DNA of 64,000 nt. It comes from Pseudomonas sp. IB20. Lineage in GTDB: Bacteria; Pseudomonadota; Gammaproteobacteria; Pseudomonadales; Pseudomonadaceae. Location: the NCBI RefSeq assembly GCF_009707325.1, contig NZ_CP046103.1:2584012-2648011 (forward strand). Direction: 5' to 3'. Positions 17,310-28,700 of the stretch are shown here, piece by piece (position 1 is the first letter of the stretch; each line of letters starts with the position of its first letter). The notes under the pieces were generated by a model. It ran no database searches, was not told where the DNA came from, and saw nothing but the letters and a program-made list of their open reading frames with translations. Made by a program: the position numbers and the translations under genes.

Positions 17310-20300
17310 TCAGGCGGTGCCTTGAGGGTGGACGAAAATCCAGGCTCAGGGGCGTACGCCCGGCAGTAGGCAATCTGCGCCGGGGGGCGCTGCGCAGCCA
17401 ACCGCCGTTCGGTAACGCTGCCCTGCGCGGCTTCGCCCATTGTCTCTGCCGCGTCCTGGGCATCCATGGTCGTCAGTTGGTCATTGATGGTCTTCAACTG
17501 TTCATCAATCGCCTTGGCCTGGCTACTCGCCGCCTGAGCTTGTTGTTCGGTACGTAACAAGCTGTCGGCGCCGGTGTAGCGGTAGGTGAGTGTCAGGTGG
17601 GTAATGTTATCGCTGGCCATCAGGTCACGCTGCTCGGGAAAGTCGTCAGGGGTGAGGGTGCGCTGACCGCTGGCAAACGTCTGCAAAAAGTCGATGAACC
17701 CCTGCGCACCGGGCCAATGTTTAATCAGTGTGTAATGTGCAAACCGTACCTGCAGGCTGACATCGCCGCAAGCCCCGGGCGCCCACGCGAAGTCGGTACT
17801 GGTAGGGAAATTAAAGTTATCCAGCACGTTTGAGTGGCTGCTGCATTGCAATGTCAGTCGGGTTTGCTGGGGTAATTGCCTGGCGCCAAGGTTGATCGAC
17901 ACGGGCGTCGCCTGGATGCCGACCACGGCGGCATTGGCTGGCAGGTTGAGCTGCGGCTGCAATGTCGCTTGCTGTGCCTGCAACGCCTTTTGCGCAGCTT
18001 GCAGGTTTTGTCGTTGCGCCTGGCGTTCAGCCTGCTGCGCAGCGTTTTGGCGCTTGGCCACTGCCAGGTCCGACTGGGCATGTTGCAGGCGCCCGGCGTA
18101 GGTGAGAAACCCATCGTTGAAGGGCAATTTATGCCCCAATGCAGTAACCGCTTTGAAACCCTGTGCATCCTGCTGGATAAAGGTCTTGATCGGGCCTGTG
18201 AGAAACTTGGGCACTTGACCGCGCTCGCCATACAGCGTGTCAGTCAACACCACCGGGTCGTGCACACCCGCCACGGCGCTCAATACCTGGCTGTTCCAGT
18301 CTTGCTGCAACTGGCAAGCGGCAACCTGCCCGGCATAGTCCATCGCAAAGTCCAGGCCACCGAAAGCCAGTTTCCACACGACCGGCTCGCTCGCGTCACC
18401 TTGTGTCAGTTGTCGGCGCAATCCTTCGCGCAGGTCCTGTGCTTCCCACAGGCCCGCGGATTTGATCGACGGATCATTGCCATAGCCCCAATTATCGAGG
18501 GCCACCTGGAACGCTTGTGCATCACTCTTGCGCAGGTCGGTCGCCACCGCCTGCAGCTTTTGGTTGAACTGGCTGAGCGCTTTTGCCTGGCTCATATCGG
18601 TGTTCACGGCATCCACGCCCTTTGCGACGGAACCGCTGCTGACGCTGCCCTTGAGCACGTCGCTACCCAGGTCATTCGCGGTGCGTAAGTTGCCAAGCAG
18701 GCTGGCGTGACCCGACGCAGGCGCTGTTTGCGCCAGTTCAAGCAGACGGTTCACGTGCACGCTCAACTGTGCCCAGGGCCTGCGGTTGGCCACCGGGATC
18801 AGTGCGACACGCGCGGCGGCGCGTTGCAGCAGTTGGCGGGAGGGCTCACGCGCTGTGCCAACAGTGCTGAGGATGTCGCGCGATTGAGCTTGATTGTCCC
18901 GATCAGCTGGATTCATCGAGAGGTAACCTTCGATAAAGCGATACCAGGCATCCTGCGTGTCATTTTGATACTGAACAAGAAAATGCTCACGTTGATTTTT
19001 CCATTCGGCCTGATTGCCCATCGCACAGACCCACTCATCAATGAAGCCCAGAATCGCATTGCGTCCCTCAACGGTGAACGCCCGGGGCAGGGCCGCGTCG
19101 GCAGAGGGTGGCACCTGCATGAAGTCAGAATAACGCAGGCTGGGCAATTGGGACTGCTGGTCCGCCCAGGCCTCCAGCCAAGACAACGACCGAGTGGCCA
19201 GCCCCAGGCCGTTAAGCTGGCGCAGGGCGTTGGCACGCTCTTCAACCAGGGCTTGCTCGTCGGTTTGCCACCTCAGATAAGCTTTGAAACTGTGACTCAA
19301 CGAGCGCGCCTGCGTTGCACTGGGCACCTGGTCGGGTAGCAATTGGCCCAGCAGCGGCAGCAATTGTTCTCCCGGCCCCGGCAAGGCATCCAGTGAACCA
19401 CCGACGAGCCGCGCATTGATCAAGTTGATTTGCCGTACCAACAGCTCCGCGTAGCTGGCGATAAGTGTGTCGTTGTGACTGGTCGCAATCGCTTGCAACT
19501 GATCAGGCAGCAGTTTCATGAACAAAGGACGCTGCACGTTATTGTCGAACGCGGTGACGTACCGCGCGCGGTCGTAGCCGATCACTTGACTGACCCGGTG
19601 GTGAAACGGCAGCCAGCGCTTCCAGCTCGGGGCCAGTTCATGCTCAAGGTTCTCGATGAACTGGTGCTGCTGCTGGAAGGTTTGCAGATCCTGGTCCAGC
19701 CCGTTGCCAAAAGCGCGGGTGCGCGGCCATTCCTGAGTCATCAGGTCCAGTTCGTGACGCACATGGCTGCTGGAGTCAATCAGCAGCGTGGCCAGGGCGC
19801 CGCAAGCGACTAACCACAGCACGATGGCTGCATGCCCTGACCAACGACGCCAGTGCCGCCAACCGTCGATGGAGCGATACGCGAAGCGTTGCACAGGCAG
19901 CACTCGGTCAAACAGCTCACGGCTGAACCAGCCGACCGGGCTGCCATTTTCATCGACACCTTGGCCGGTTAAAAACAGGCCGGACAACAACGGCGGGGCG
20001 CAGTACGGATTGCGGTCAAACGCGGGTAACAACAATTGCTCGAGGGCCGGACGCAGCGCACCAACGCGCTCAGGCACATGCAGCGCCTGGGCACTGGGTA
20101 ACCCGCGCTGGCCAAGGTCGATACGCAGTTCGAAGAGACGACGATCGATTTCCCCCAGTACCTTGTCCAGAAACCCCTGGGCATCTGCATCGCCCGCGTC
20201 GGCCAGCAGACCGAGTGCCTGCTGGCGTTGATCCTGATTGAGACTGGCGGCCCATTCGTGCATGCCTTCGATGCGCTCAGCGCCTGTAAGCACCAGGTAC

Positions 20301-20993
20301 ACCGGCAGGCGTGCTCCGAACACCGTCACCAGGTCATCCACCTGCTGACGCAGGTTCTGCCCAAGCGCTTGCAGGTAAGCGTTATTCGTTTCTTGCAGAC
20401 GCTCAATCGCAATCGCCAGAATCACGCCGTTCAACGGCTCGCGCCGCCGTGAACGTGCCAGGCGTACCATTAGGCGTTTCCAGGCACTGGCGCAGTCGAG
20501 CAAGGGTTTGGCGGGGTCGAGTACCACCGGAGACCACCGCATGTTCAAAGAACCACCAGTTGAGAACCTTATGCCGAGCTGAACGTAACGGCGTAGCCAA
20601 GCCGCTATGGGCCAGCAGTGTGCTTTTGTCGCTGCTGGTATCACCGAGCAGCATGAACCAGGGCAGGGCATGCAGTGCCGAGCCAAAATAGCCCGAGCGG
20701 CCCAAACGCGACTGGCGCAGCAAGCGCACACCGTCGTTCCAGCACTGATCGACATCGGGGCTGAGGGGCGCGACGCGGTCCGGCAGGTCACGCTGCAGGT
20801 GCTTGCGCAGGCGCCAACCTTGCCACTGCCGCACGGTCCACAACAGCAACCAGCCGCCAGACAACACACCAATGACCATCAACGGCAAACACCACAGTGG
20901 CCAGCCGCACAGCACCACGACTACCCAACAGGCGCACCCCAGCGTCATCAGCGCGACCATCCAGAACACCGCCACTAGCGCTTTTTTCAACAT
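17306..20993 (-). pseudogene. tssM: TssM (IcmF) T6SS membrane-complex protein, frameshifted
   Basis: Two overlapping minus-strand frames together make one TssM. The N-terminal part (from ATG 20993) has two membrane helices and a Walker-A-like LLGDTSSDKSTLL. At about 20525-20540 the frame changes from ...WWFFEHAVV to VLDPAKPLLDCASAW...PLNGVILAI, and the rest runs to 17306 with a third helix near AIVLWLVACGALATLL and the periplasmic IcmF/DUF1215 region. The span is 3688 bases, 1 modulo 3. The break has CGGTGGT twice, ten bases apart; removing ten bases restores EHAVVLDPAK exactly, though a one-base error is also possible. The Walker-A lacks the usual glycine before lysine. It lies one base after tssL and overlaps the kinase gene. 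Confidence 0.85.
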
Positions 20994-20994
20994 T

Positions 20995-21663
20995 TCAATG
21001 GGTCTCCATCAGCATCGCGGCAGCCGTTGCCAGCGGCCTGTCCAGGCCGATGTAAAGGGCTGCCAGGCCCAGTAGCGGAATCACGATCAACGCGACAAGC
21101 ACCAACATGGGCACTCGCCGACGCGTCTGCGCGCGCGCGGCTGTGGCACCGAATGACGGCGGGGCAAATAACCTGCTGGACGCGTCCAGCGTGCGCATCT
21201 GGCCGTCACGGGCAATGCGTTGCAGGCATTTGCGGCGAAAGTCGGCCAGTTCATCGCCTGGGCGCGTTGCGTAGTGACCGGCGAAACCCGCGAGCAGGGC
21301 CAGGCCAAACACCTCGCGAACCGGCCCGGCATCCTCCGGTAGCGCCTGCAAGCGCTGGAAAAACTCGACCCCAGCCCGTGTGGTAGAAAAGTAGTGGCGC
21401 TGTAAGGGCGACCGACGCCAGTCGACGGCGCCGCACCACAGGGTGGTCATTGCCGTTTCATCCACCCAGGCCACGACCGAAAACAGTGATTCGCGCACCC
21501 ACGTTTCGAGGTAACCGAGTTCACGGGCGCGATCGACCGCAAGGTCCAGCTGGTGGGTGAGGGTTGCTTTCGCGGTGGTCGCCGACGCAGCGGGATCGGC
21601 GATGACGCCATGAGTGGTTTCAAAGATGCCGACCCAGCAGTCGGCCAAGCGACTTTCGTTCAT
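20995..21663 (-). CDS. tssL: TssL (DotU/IcmH), T6SS membrane-complex protein
   Basis: The 222-residue protein has the DotU cytoplasmic helical domain (TLTHQLDLAVDRARELGYLETWVRESLFSVVAWVDETAMT..., with FFQRLQALPEDAGPVREVFGLALLAGFAGHY) and one C-terminal membrane helix near residues 185-205. It is the short form without a C-terminal OmpA/peptidoglycan-binding domain. It connects the baseplate to TssM/TssJ in the inner membrane. Its ATG overlaps the tssK stop by four bases. Confidence 0.93.
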   Translation of the reverse strand: MNESRLADCWVGIFETTHGVIADPAASATTAKATLTHQLDLAVDRARELGYLETWVRESLFSVVAWVDETAMTTLWCGAVDWRRSPLQRHYFSTTRAGVEFFQRLQALPEDAGPVREVFGLALLAGFAGHYATRPGDELADFRRKCLQRIARDGQMRTLDASSRLFAPPSFGATAARAQTRRRVPMLVLVALIVIPLLGLAALYIGLDRPLATAAAMLMETH

Positions 21664-23045
21664 GCGCGTACCGCCACCAGCTCTACCAACAAGTCTGCCG
21701 GGGCATCAGGCATAAACAGCGCGGCGGCCTGCGCGCTGCAGATTTTTTCCCAGGCGTCACTCAGTGGTTCCAGTCGGTAATAGAGGGCTCCGGGCCGGCG
21801 GGGCATGCCTTGCGGCGGCACGTGCAGGAAAATCAGTTCAACCCCCGGTAATGCACGGCTGATCAGGTCAGGCATGTGCTGCGGGGCGCCCAGCTTGCCG
21901 TCCAGTTCCAGGTTCTGCGCGAGTCGCGTCGGATCACCTTCGCTGCGCACCACTAGATAGTAGCGGTGGCGCGGGCCAACAAAGGCGTCAGGCAGGGCGC
22001 TCTGGAACAACCCATCGCTGGGCAGCAACCGCACCAGCAGTTCTGCGCCGACGCTGATCTCGTTAAGCAATTGGCCTATTAACCCAGCCGCCAAGGTGAT
22101 GGCCTGGCCGGACTCTTCATGGTGATAGGGCGCCAACAACGAACGGCCATCGGCGGTTTGCCCCAGCATGTCGCAGCGCTCGCTGAACACACTCAGTTCA
22201 CCCACCAACTGGCGCAGCGTCCCATACACCTGCCACGGTGAAACTTGCGGTGTTTCTAGAAAATGCGTCAGCAGTGGGCCGTAACGGTTAAGGGTGACCA
22301 ATGCGAGCAAATTTTGCGTGTGTGCGGCATCGAAGTCGCCATAACGCGCATCGCCTGATTGCTTGAAGACCTCCAACTGTCGGGCTCGGCTGACCAATTC
22401 GTCACGGGTATCGCGCAACGTTTGCATTAACGCTGGCGAGGCACCGATCATCACGCAAGGGGCGATGTAACGTTCGCACAAATGAATGCGGTCACCGTCG
22501 TGCTCCAACCGCGCGACAGGCAACAGCTCATAGGCGCCGAGGTTGTCCAGCTCCTCTTCCCAGAACAAGCGCAAGACGTAGCACATTTGCCGTACCAGCG
22601 CTTCGGGGGCTTCTGCGTGCCGATCATTCAGGGGTTGCGGGTCGGCCCTCACCGCGAAGCGCACGCTGGCTTTTTCGGCGTCTTGCAGGTCTTCGAATAC
22701 CTGCGCGTCAGGTTCGCCCGGCTGGCTGCGCTTGAGGCCGACATACAGTGTGCGGCTGTCACGGGCAAAGTCTGCCTGCGCCAGTGGGCGGCACTCCAGC
22801 ATGGCATTACCGGGGTACTCCACCAGGCTGCCGTCGGTAAACCGCACCGACAGCTGTTCAAATCGACATTGACGGGACGCCAGTGCCGCCTCACTCAAGC
22901 GCATCGATACAAGCCCCCAGGCATGCGGTTGCAGGCAGGCCAGGTGCCTGGTCATGAGGTTTTCCAGGCGTGCGTCATTGTGTTGAAAGTGCTGCGGTTG
23001 CAGGAACAGGCCTTGATGCCAGTAAAGCGGTTTGTCGATGTTCAT
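21660..23045 (-). CDS. tssK: TssK, T6SS baseplate adaptor
   Basis: A 461-residue protein covering the whole TssK family: MNIDKPLYWHQGLFLQPQHFQHNDARLENLM, LVEYPGNAMLECRPL, a central ...SPALMQTLRDTRDELVSRARQL helix and a C-terminal ...QNLELDGKLGAPQHMPDLISRALPGVELIFLHVPPQGMPRRPGALYYRLE domain. TssK trimers join the TssEFG wedge of the baseplate to TssL/TssM. The start ATG at 23045 lies 40 bases after the tssJ stop. Confidence 0.94.
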   Translation of the reverse strand: MNIDKPLYWHQGLFLQPQHFQHNDARLENLMTRHLACLQPHAWGLVSMRLSEAALASRQCRFEQLSVRFTDGSLVEYPGNAMLECRPLAQADFARDSRTLYVGLKRSQPGEPDAQVFEDLQDAEKASVRFAVRADPQPLNDRHAEAPEALVRQMCYVLRLFWEEELDNLGAYELLPVARLEHDGDRIHLCERYIAPCVMIGASPALMQTLRDTRDELVSRARQLEVFKQSGDARYGDFDAAHTQNLLALVTLNRYGPLLTHFLETPQVSPWQVYGTLRQLVGELSVFSERCDMLGQTADGRSLLAPYHHEESGQAITLAAGLIGQLLNEISVGAELLVRLLPSDGLFQSALPDAFVGPRHRYYLVVRSEGDPTRLAQNLELDGKLGAPQHMPDLISRALPGVELIFLHVPPQGMPRRPGALYYRLEPLSDAWEKICSAQAAALFMPDAPADLLVELVAVRA

Positions 23046-23085
23046 AGGGCACCTCGACAGAGAGAGGAAACACGCGCAACAGCCA

Positions 23086-23733
23086 TCATTGGCTCACGCC
23101 AGGCAAGCTGATTTCGCCTTCGACGGGCTGCTCGGTGGCAGGCTTCGCCAGCCGGCTTTGCTGGCTGCGCAATAGCGCGTCAGGCCCAAGCAGTAGATGG
23201 ATGGCGAGGGGTTTGGGGCAGGCTGACCAGGTTTTGCTGAAGAACCCGGTGGAGGTCACGTCCACGCCAATGCGGTAGAGCTTGACGCTGCGCTGCGGGT
23301 CCAAGTGGGCGTAGCCGGCGCTGATACCGACCATTTTTGCGCCCTCCAGGCGTGGCAGGCGCACGGTACGGGTTTGGCCGGGCTCGATAAACAGGCGGGT
23401 CAGGCCAATCAGGTCCGGCGGTGCGCTGGGCATCAGCAACAGCTTGCTCAGTTGCTGACTGCTGCCGGCATAGGCACTGAAGGCGTTAGGTTGAGCGAAC
23501 TGGGTCACGACCAACAGGAGCGAGTGTGGTTGGCCGTCGTATTGGTTGAGATCTTTGTCGGCGGTCAGCGTCAATTCAATGCTGTCATCGGCGTAATTCC
23601 ATTTCAGCTCGCTCAGCGCCTGTTGCTGTGGTGTCAGGGCGTTACTGCTGCAGGCGCTGAGCAATAGGAATAGGACGAGCCACAGCACGCCAATCGTTTT
23701 CAGCGCAGCAGTTTTCAGCGCAACAGTGTTCAT
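23086..23733 (-). CDS. tssJ: TssJ, T6SS outer-membrane lipoprotein
   Basis: The 215-residue precursor has a hydrophobic signal ending in a lipobox LLLSAC (Cys about 28). A transthyretin-like TssJ domain follows: IELTLTADKDLNQYDGQPHSLLLVVTQFAQPNAFSAYAGSSQQLSKLL and GLTRLFIEPGQTRTVRLPRLEGAKMVGISAGYAHLD. It anchors the trans-envelope complex in the outer membrane and binds TssM. It is longer than many TssJ proteins because of a 35-residue C-terminal tail. The start overlaps the PAAR-like stop by four bases. Confidence 0.9.
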   Translation of the reverse strand: MNTVALKTAALKTIGVLWLVLFLLLSACSSNALTPQQQALSELKWNYADDSIELTLTADKDLNQYDGQPHSLLLVVTQFAQPNAFSAYAGSSQQLSKLLLMPSAPPDLIGLTRLFIEPGQTRTVRLPRLEGAKMVGISAGYAHLDPQRSVKLYRIGVDVTSTGFFSKTWSACPKPLAIHLLLGPDALLRSQQSRLAKPATEQPVEGEISLPGVSQ

Positions 23734-24137
23734 CGCAACACCAAGACCTTAGTCTGGCCGGGGGCGCTGACCATACCCACGGTATTCTGGGGCGCGCCGT
23801 TATGGCCGGTCAGGCAGGTCACCCGTACGGCAGGCTTGCCGCCGACCATCACGCAGGTGCTGGCGTTGAGGAAGGTCATTTCACCCATGATTCTGCCGCT
23901 GACCAGGCCGCCTGCGGCGCCCGCCTGATCGCCATTGCTGACTGTCACTTTGCTCATCACGTTCATCGCCGGCATGCCCATCACCAGCACTTTTGCAACC
24001 AAGCCACCGGGATCCGCCATGCTGGTGTCGGCAATGTTGGGATAAGGCATTGGCACAGGCCCGGCCGGGCTTGGTGTATTACACATGTCGGGTGCGGTGG
24101 CGGTTGCCACCGCGCCATTATTGGTCAGCATGTACAT
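23730..24137 (-). CDS. PAAR-like (DUF4150) T6SS spike-tip protein
   Basis: The 135-residue protein begins MYMLTNNGAVATATAPDMCNTPSPAGPVPMPYPNIADTSMADP and continues with AGAAGGLVSGRIMGEMTFLNASTCVMVGGKPAVRVTCLTGHNG. This is the DUF4150 PAAR-like fold, in which short glycine/proline-rich strands form the cone that caps VgrG. There is no fused toxin domain. It has a GGAG ribosome-binding site. It sits between the DUF3540 gene and tssJ; DUF4150, DUF3540, DUF2169 and pentapeptide proteins commonly travel together in T6SS loci. Confidence 0.85.
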   Translation of the reverse strand: MYMLTNNGAVATATAPDMCNTPSPAGPVPMPYPNIADTSMADPGGLVAKVLVMGMPAMNVMSKVTVSNGDQAGAAGGLVSGRIMGEMTFLNASTCVMVGGKPAVRVTCLTGHNGAPQNTVGMVSAPGQTKVLVLR

Positions 24138-24146
24138 AGGGAGCTC

Positions 24147-24797
24147 CTAACCGAGTTTGATGCGCTGGCCATCCAGCGCGACAGTACTGTCGGCGAACAG
24201 GTCGAGGGTTTCGCCACGCAATTGCCAGTCGTTTTTCACCTGCTGGCTGACCGAGCCTGCGTACAGGTCTTCGTGCCCCTCCACGCGGCGCCGACTGTCG
24301 CCGAACTCCGCTGTGTGCACCTGCACGTATTGGTGCGCGTGCAGCGCAGTGTCATGGCGTTGCAGCCAATAGCTGTCGGCGCGTTCACCGCTGACCTGCA
24401 GCGTTTTAGTGGTCAGGCAGGCGTGGGTGCTGTGCAACAGGACGCTGGCGCTGTGCACGGCGAGTGCGGCGCCGGCGTCCAGGTTGATACCGTCCCGTGC
24501 CTGCACCTGCAACGCACCTGTTGGCAGTTGCAGGTGCAGGTCGCCGTCCACACTCAAGCGTGCGGGCGTGGTGCTGTCGCGCTCCAGCACGGTAAGGATG
24601 TAGCCGCTCGCACCCTCCACGCAGATCAGCACCGCATCGCCCAGTGCCGGGTGTAGCAGGCACCCGGCTGCGGGTTTGAGCCAGAAACGTCGCCCGTCGC
24701 TACTGACGACGCCGAAACGCTCACCCTCCAGGGCATTGATCCGGGCATGGTGCAAGGTGGCCGTGTATTGACTGTGCGGCTGGACGTGCGGTGGCAT
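24147..24797 (-). CDS. DUF3540-family T6SS-associated protein
   Basis: The 216-residue protein from the ATG at 24797 (strong AAGGAGA site) has DGRRFWLKPAAGCLLHPALGDAVLICVEGASGYILTVLERD, followed by beta-rich repeats GDLHLQLPTGALQVQARDGINLDAGAALAVHSASVLLHSTHACLTTKTLQVSGE. This VgrG-spike-like beta pattern is typical of DUF3540. The exact role is unknown; the gene belongs to the VgrG/PAAR accessory module and probably helps assemble or load the spike. It lies 10 bases after the pentapeptide gene. Confidence 0.7.
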   Translation of the reverse strand: MPPHVQPHSQYTATLHHARINALEGERFGVVSSDGRRFWLKPAAGCLLHPALGDAVLICVEGASGYILTVLERDSTTPARLSVDGDLHLQLPTGALQVQARDGINLDAGAALAVHSASVLLHSTHACLTTKTLQVSGERADSYWLQRHDTALHAHQYVQVHTAEFGDSRRRVEGHEDLYAGSVSQQVKNDWQLRGETLDLFADSTVALDGQRIKLG

Positions 24798-24807
24798 GAT
24801 GTTCTCC

Positions 24808-25755
24808 TTACAGCGTCGGCTGCCAGCAATCAGCGGCCAGGCGTAGCGGGTCGGTAGGGTAGATGTCGTCGAGCCGTGCCCCTTGCCACTGGCAGTTGTC
24901 CAGTTCGGCGGCGTGCAGGTTGGCGCCAAACAGATCGGCATCCGTGAAATCGGCGCCACGGGCACGCAGACAGATGCATTGCGCGTAGCGCAGACGCGCG
25001 CGCAAGAAGCGTGCGCCGGGCAGCTGCGCACCGTTCAAGTTGGCCTGTATCAACCCACAGTCGGTGAAGTCGACAGCGTTCAACTGCGCGTCGGTAAAGA
25101 TCGCCTGCAGCAGGTTAGTGGCGATGAAGCGCACTCGTGTCCCCTGGCATTGGTACAGCGACAGCGCGCGGGTTTCGGCATGGCTCAGGTCAATGTCGGT
25201 CAGGCTGCTGCGATCAAATGCACATTGCTCAAGGTGTGCGTCGATCATGTAGAGGTTGCGCAGCAGGCTGTCGGTCACGCGCACTTGATGCCATTGCACT
25301 GAGCTGGCATCGGCATCACACAGGCTCATATGGTCCAGTTGGCATTGACGCATGACGCTGCCGCGTAAGTTGGGCACTGAAAATGCGCAGTCAACAAAAC
25401 TGAGGTTGCTGGCATTAGCTTCGCTGAGGCTCAATCCAACGGCCTCGCACCGTAACCAGCGGCCACCTTCGAGCGTAACCTTGGCAAAGTTTGCCCCATC
25501 GAATTGGCAATTCCTGAAGTCGACCTGACGCAAATGGCTGCCGCAAAAGTGGCTTCCCGCCAGTTGACAGTCGACCCAGGTACAGGCCTTGAGGTCGGCG
25601 CCGTTGAAGCAAGCATTACGCGCATCGACTTGCTCAAAGCGCGCATCGCGCAAAGCAATCCCCCGGTAGTCACCGCCGGCCAGGCAGAGGTCGCGCAGTA
25701 CGCCGCCTTCAGCGATGCGTGCGCGCAGCTGTTCGGCGGTCATTGGTTCAGACAT
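24808..25755 (-). CDS. Pentapeptide-repeat protein in the T6SS spike module
   Basis: A 315-residue protein made almost entirely of pentapeptide repeats (A[D/N]LxxAxF-type): DLCLAGGDYRGIALRDARFEQVDARNACFNGADLKACTWVDCQLAGSHF... to FTDADLFGANLHAAELDNCQWQGARL. It should fold into a right-handed four-sided beta helix. The start overlaps the end of the vgrG fusion gene by eight bases, and the vgrG product itself ends in the same kind of repeats, so one may have arisen from the other. The function is unknown; it may form a spike accessory or effector-carrying surface. Confidence 0.8.
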   Translation of the reverse strand: MSEPMTAEQLRARIAEGGVLRDLCLAGGDYRGIALRDARFEQVDARNACFNGADLKACTWVDCQLAGSHFCGSHLRQVDFRNCQFDGANFAKVTLEGGRWLRCEAVGLSLSEANASNLSFVDCAFSVPNLRGSVMRQCQLDHMSLCDADASSVQWHQVRVTDSLLRNLYMIDAHLEQCAFDRSSLTDIDLSHAETRALSLYQCQGTRVRFIATNLLQAIFTDAQLNAVDFTDCGLIQANLNGAQLPGARFLRARLRYAQCICLRARGADFTDADLFGANLHAAELDNCQWQGARLDDIYPTDPLRLAADCWQPTL

Positions 25756-28700
25756 TGTTGAGTTCCTCGGGTAAACGGCAATAGCTCAATACAGCACCCT
25801 GCAAGCGTGCTCCAAGACCTCGCGCGCCTTCGCTGGCCACCGCATGCAGATTGCTGTCGCGCAAGTCGGCCTGCTCCAGCCGGACTTTGCGCAGGCGGGC
25901 CTGCTGCAAGTTGGCGCCCACCCACTGTATGTGGCTGAGGTTGCTGCCAGTGAAGTCGGCATTGCGGGCGCACAGGCGATAACCGTGGCTGCTGCGCAGG
26001 TCGCACTGGTGGAGTAGCGCGTTTTGCAGGTCGCAGCCACGCAGGCTCGCGCCCACCAGTGAGGCGCCTTGCAGGCTGGCATTGGCGAGATCTGCGTGGT
26101 CCAGGCGAATGCCGGGCAGTTGGCAATCCAGGTCCAGTTGCAGGTCAGCGGCCTTGGCATTGGTCAGGTCAATGTCTTGGCCCTTGACCGCTGACCACGC
26201 CGCTGATTGCAGGCTGGCGCCGCCCAGCTGCGCATGGTCCAACAGGCAAGCGTTGAAGCGGCTTTTAGCTAACTGCGCGTCGCGTAGGTTGATATGGCGC
26301 AGGTCGCAATGTCGCAGGATGCTGCCGGTCAGGTCGGCGCCCAGCCATTGAGCGCCAGTCAGTACGCAGCGATCAAACACGCAGCGCTGCAACGTGGCGC
26401 CGGCCAAGTCGCTGGAAGACAGATCAAGGTCGACAAAATGCGCGCCTTCCAGGTGCTCGCCACGGGTGTGGGCAGCCTCCAGTAACGCGCGAGTCCATGG
26501 CTCGGCCTTGGGTATGATGTGGTCGCCGTGGGCAGTCGGTGGTGGTGCGTTTCTTAGCGGATTGGCGCCTGGAATGGCCCCCGGTAACTTTGCCCGCAGT
26601 GCGTGCATTGTCTGCTTGATGTGCTGTTCTGTCTCACGCATCTGTTGCAAGCCGGCGCTCAGTTGCGTGTGCAATGAGGCTTTGTGCTGCGGCGACAGCG
26701 ACAGGTAGTCAAGACTGGACAATGGGTCAATCTTGAGGGCGGGCGAGGCGCTTTGCTCGGCGTGCTTGATCTGCTGGCGCAGCGCCTCGGGGTGCATGTT
26801 CAGGTGTCTCGCCGTCTGGTCCAGGAACTTCTCGGCCGCCGCGTGAGCGTGTTCAATAGCGGTATGAATGCGCGCCTTAAGCGCCATCGGGTCGAACGCC
26901 GGGGTCTTGGCCGCAGGCTGTGGCATCAGTGCCGCGAGGTCAGGGGCAGTGGCCGGGTAGTCGGCCCGGTTCAAGGTTTTACCGAAGCGTTTGCCGAGGT
27001 TGGCGGCGCATTCCAGTACCTTGCCTTGTTCGGCGGCGAAGGTCGCGTAACGGGCGTCAATCGAGGCCTGCATACGGCGAATAATCACCTCTTTGTCGAC
27101 GGTTTCCCGTGCTGCTGGGATCGCCGCAGCCGTCGGTTTAACGCAAGGCCAGAGTTTTTCGCAGCAGGCGGCGACGGTTGCGCAGGGCGCGCCAGCGCAC
27201 TCATACAGTGCGCCGAGTTGGGCAATATCGGCGCCGTCAAGATCGGCCACGCTGACCTCGGCCCGGTACAGCAGCAAAACCCGCTCAACGTCGGGGAACA
27301 GCCAAACCGTGTCGAGGTGCACAGTCGGCTCTTCGACCTCGTGCGCAAGCGCCGTTCGCTTCACAAATAGACGTACTCGCAACGCCGGCAACGAACCACT
27401 GACCTGCGGGTGCTGCGGGTGCATGCCCTCCACGCACCAGTCTTCGTTGCCGCTCCAGTAGCCAGGCGCACATTGGTCCTGGGGCACCGCATCAAACCAG
27501 CGGGCATCGCAATCCAGTGGTGGGTAGGGCGCACGACGCGCGGTCCATTGCGCATCGCAGGTTCCCCACCACTCACGACGCTCCAGGCAATGCGGCGGCA
27601 GAGGGCCCAAGGTGGCGATTGGCAGGGTCTGCCCTGGCACTCTCATGGGCGAAAGTGCGTCTTCGATTTGTGGCAACGAGGTGCCCACACAGCTGTCAGG
27701 ATCAGCCACATAACCGCTGCCGTCGGGATTGTCCGCCCAGCCGGCCCCTCCGAAGGCATGGTGCAGGTCCAATGGCAAAGGTAGGAGCGGGCCTGTGGTG
27801 CGTGGCATAACACCGGCCACACCACGCTGCCAAGTCCGCGGCGAATAGTAGTCAATCCCGTTAAACGACATTGAAGCGCTGACGCCTGACGTATTCATGG
27901 CCACAGAGGTTGCTTGCCCAGTGAGGCTGAGCTTGAGTGCGCCAAAGCTGGCGTCCGACTGGACGGTAGCGGTCTTGAGTGCGGCCGAGAATGTAGGGGC
28001 GTTGCTGTAGTCGGCCTTGGCCCCGAGGTTGAGCCAGCTCGGGCCACCCCAATGGCTACCTGTGTTGAGGTTGCCCAGCGGTTTTTTTGGCTCGGCTGGC
28101 TGCGCCGGCTCAGCGGCATCCGGTTCTGGGCCGCTGCCACTGGCTGGCGGTGGCTCACCGGTGCCCATGGACATTGAATATACGCCGGGCACCTCGTGGT
28201 GGAGCGAAGACGAAGTCAAGTGTAAATGCGCGTTGGTACGCAGTTGTGCGCCAGCGATTTCGCCATTGCCCAAGGTCAAGGTGGTGCTGCCGCCAGGCGC
28301 GCCCATTTGCATGTGAGCAGCGCCAGGTTGGTCGTCAATCGCCAGAAAGTGCCCGCCCGCCGTGGACAGCCCACTCTGGGTGGCGTTTTTTTCATTGACC
28401 CGGTTGGGGTTTTCCGAATTCGGCACGCTGCCGACAATAATCGGCCGGTCCGGGTCGCCGCCAAGGAATGACACCAGCACTTCGCTGCCTTTAAGCAGCG
28501 GAAAGTGCATGCCATGGCTGGAGCCGGCAGACATCGACGCCATGCGCAGCCACGCCGAGCCTCGCGTGCCAGGCTTTTGATGGCGAATAAACGGGAAGCG
28601 GACTTTATAGCAACCGTGCTGGTTGAGCAGCGGCTTGCCGCAGTCGTCGCCATCCACCACGGCGCTGAGCACGCCGACGACGTTGGGCTTTTGGGTATCC

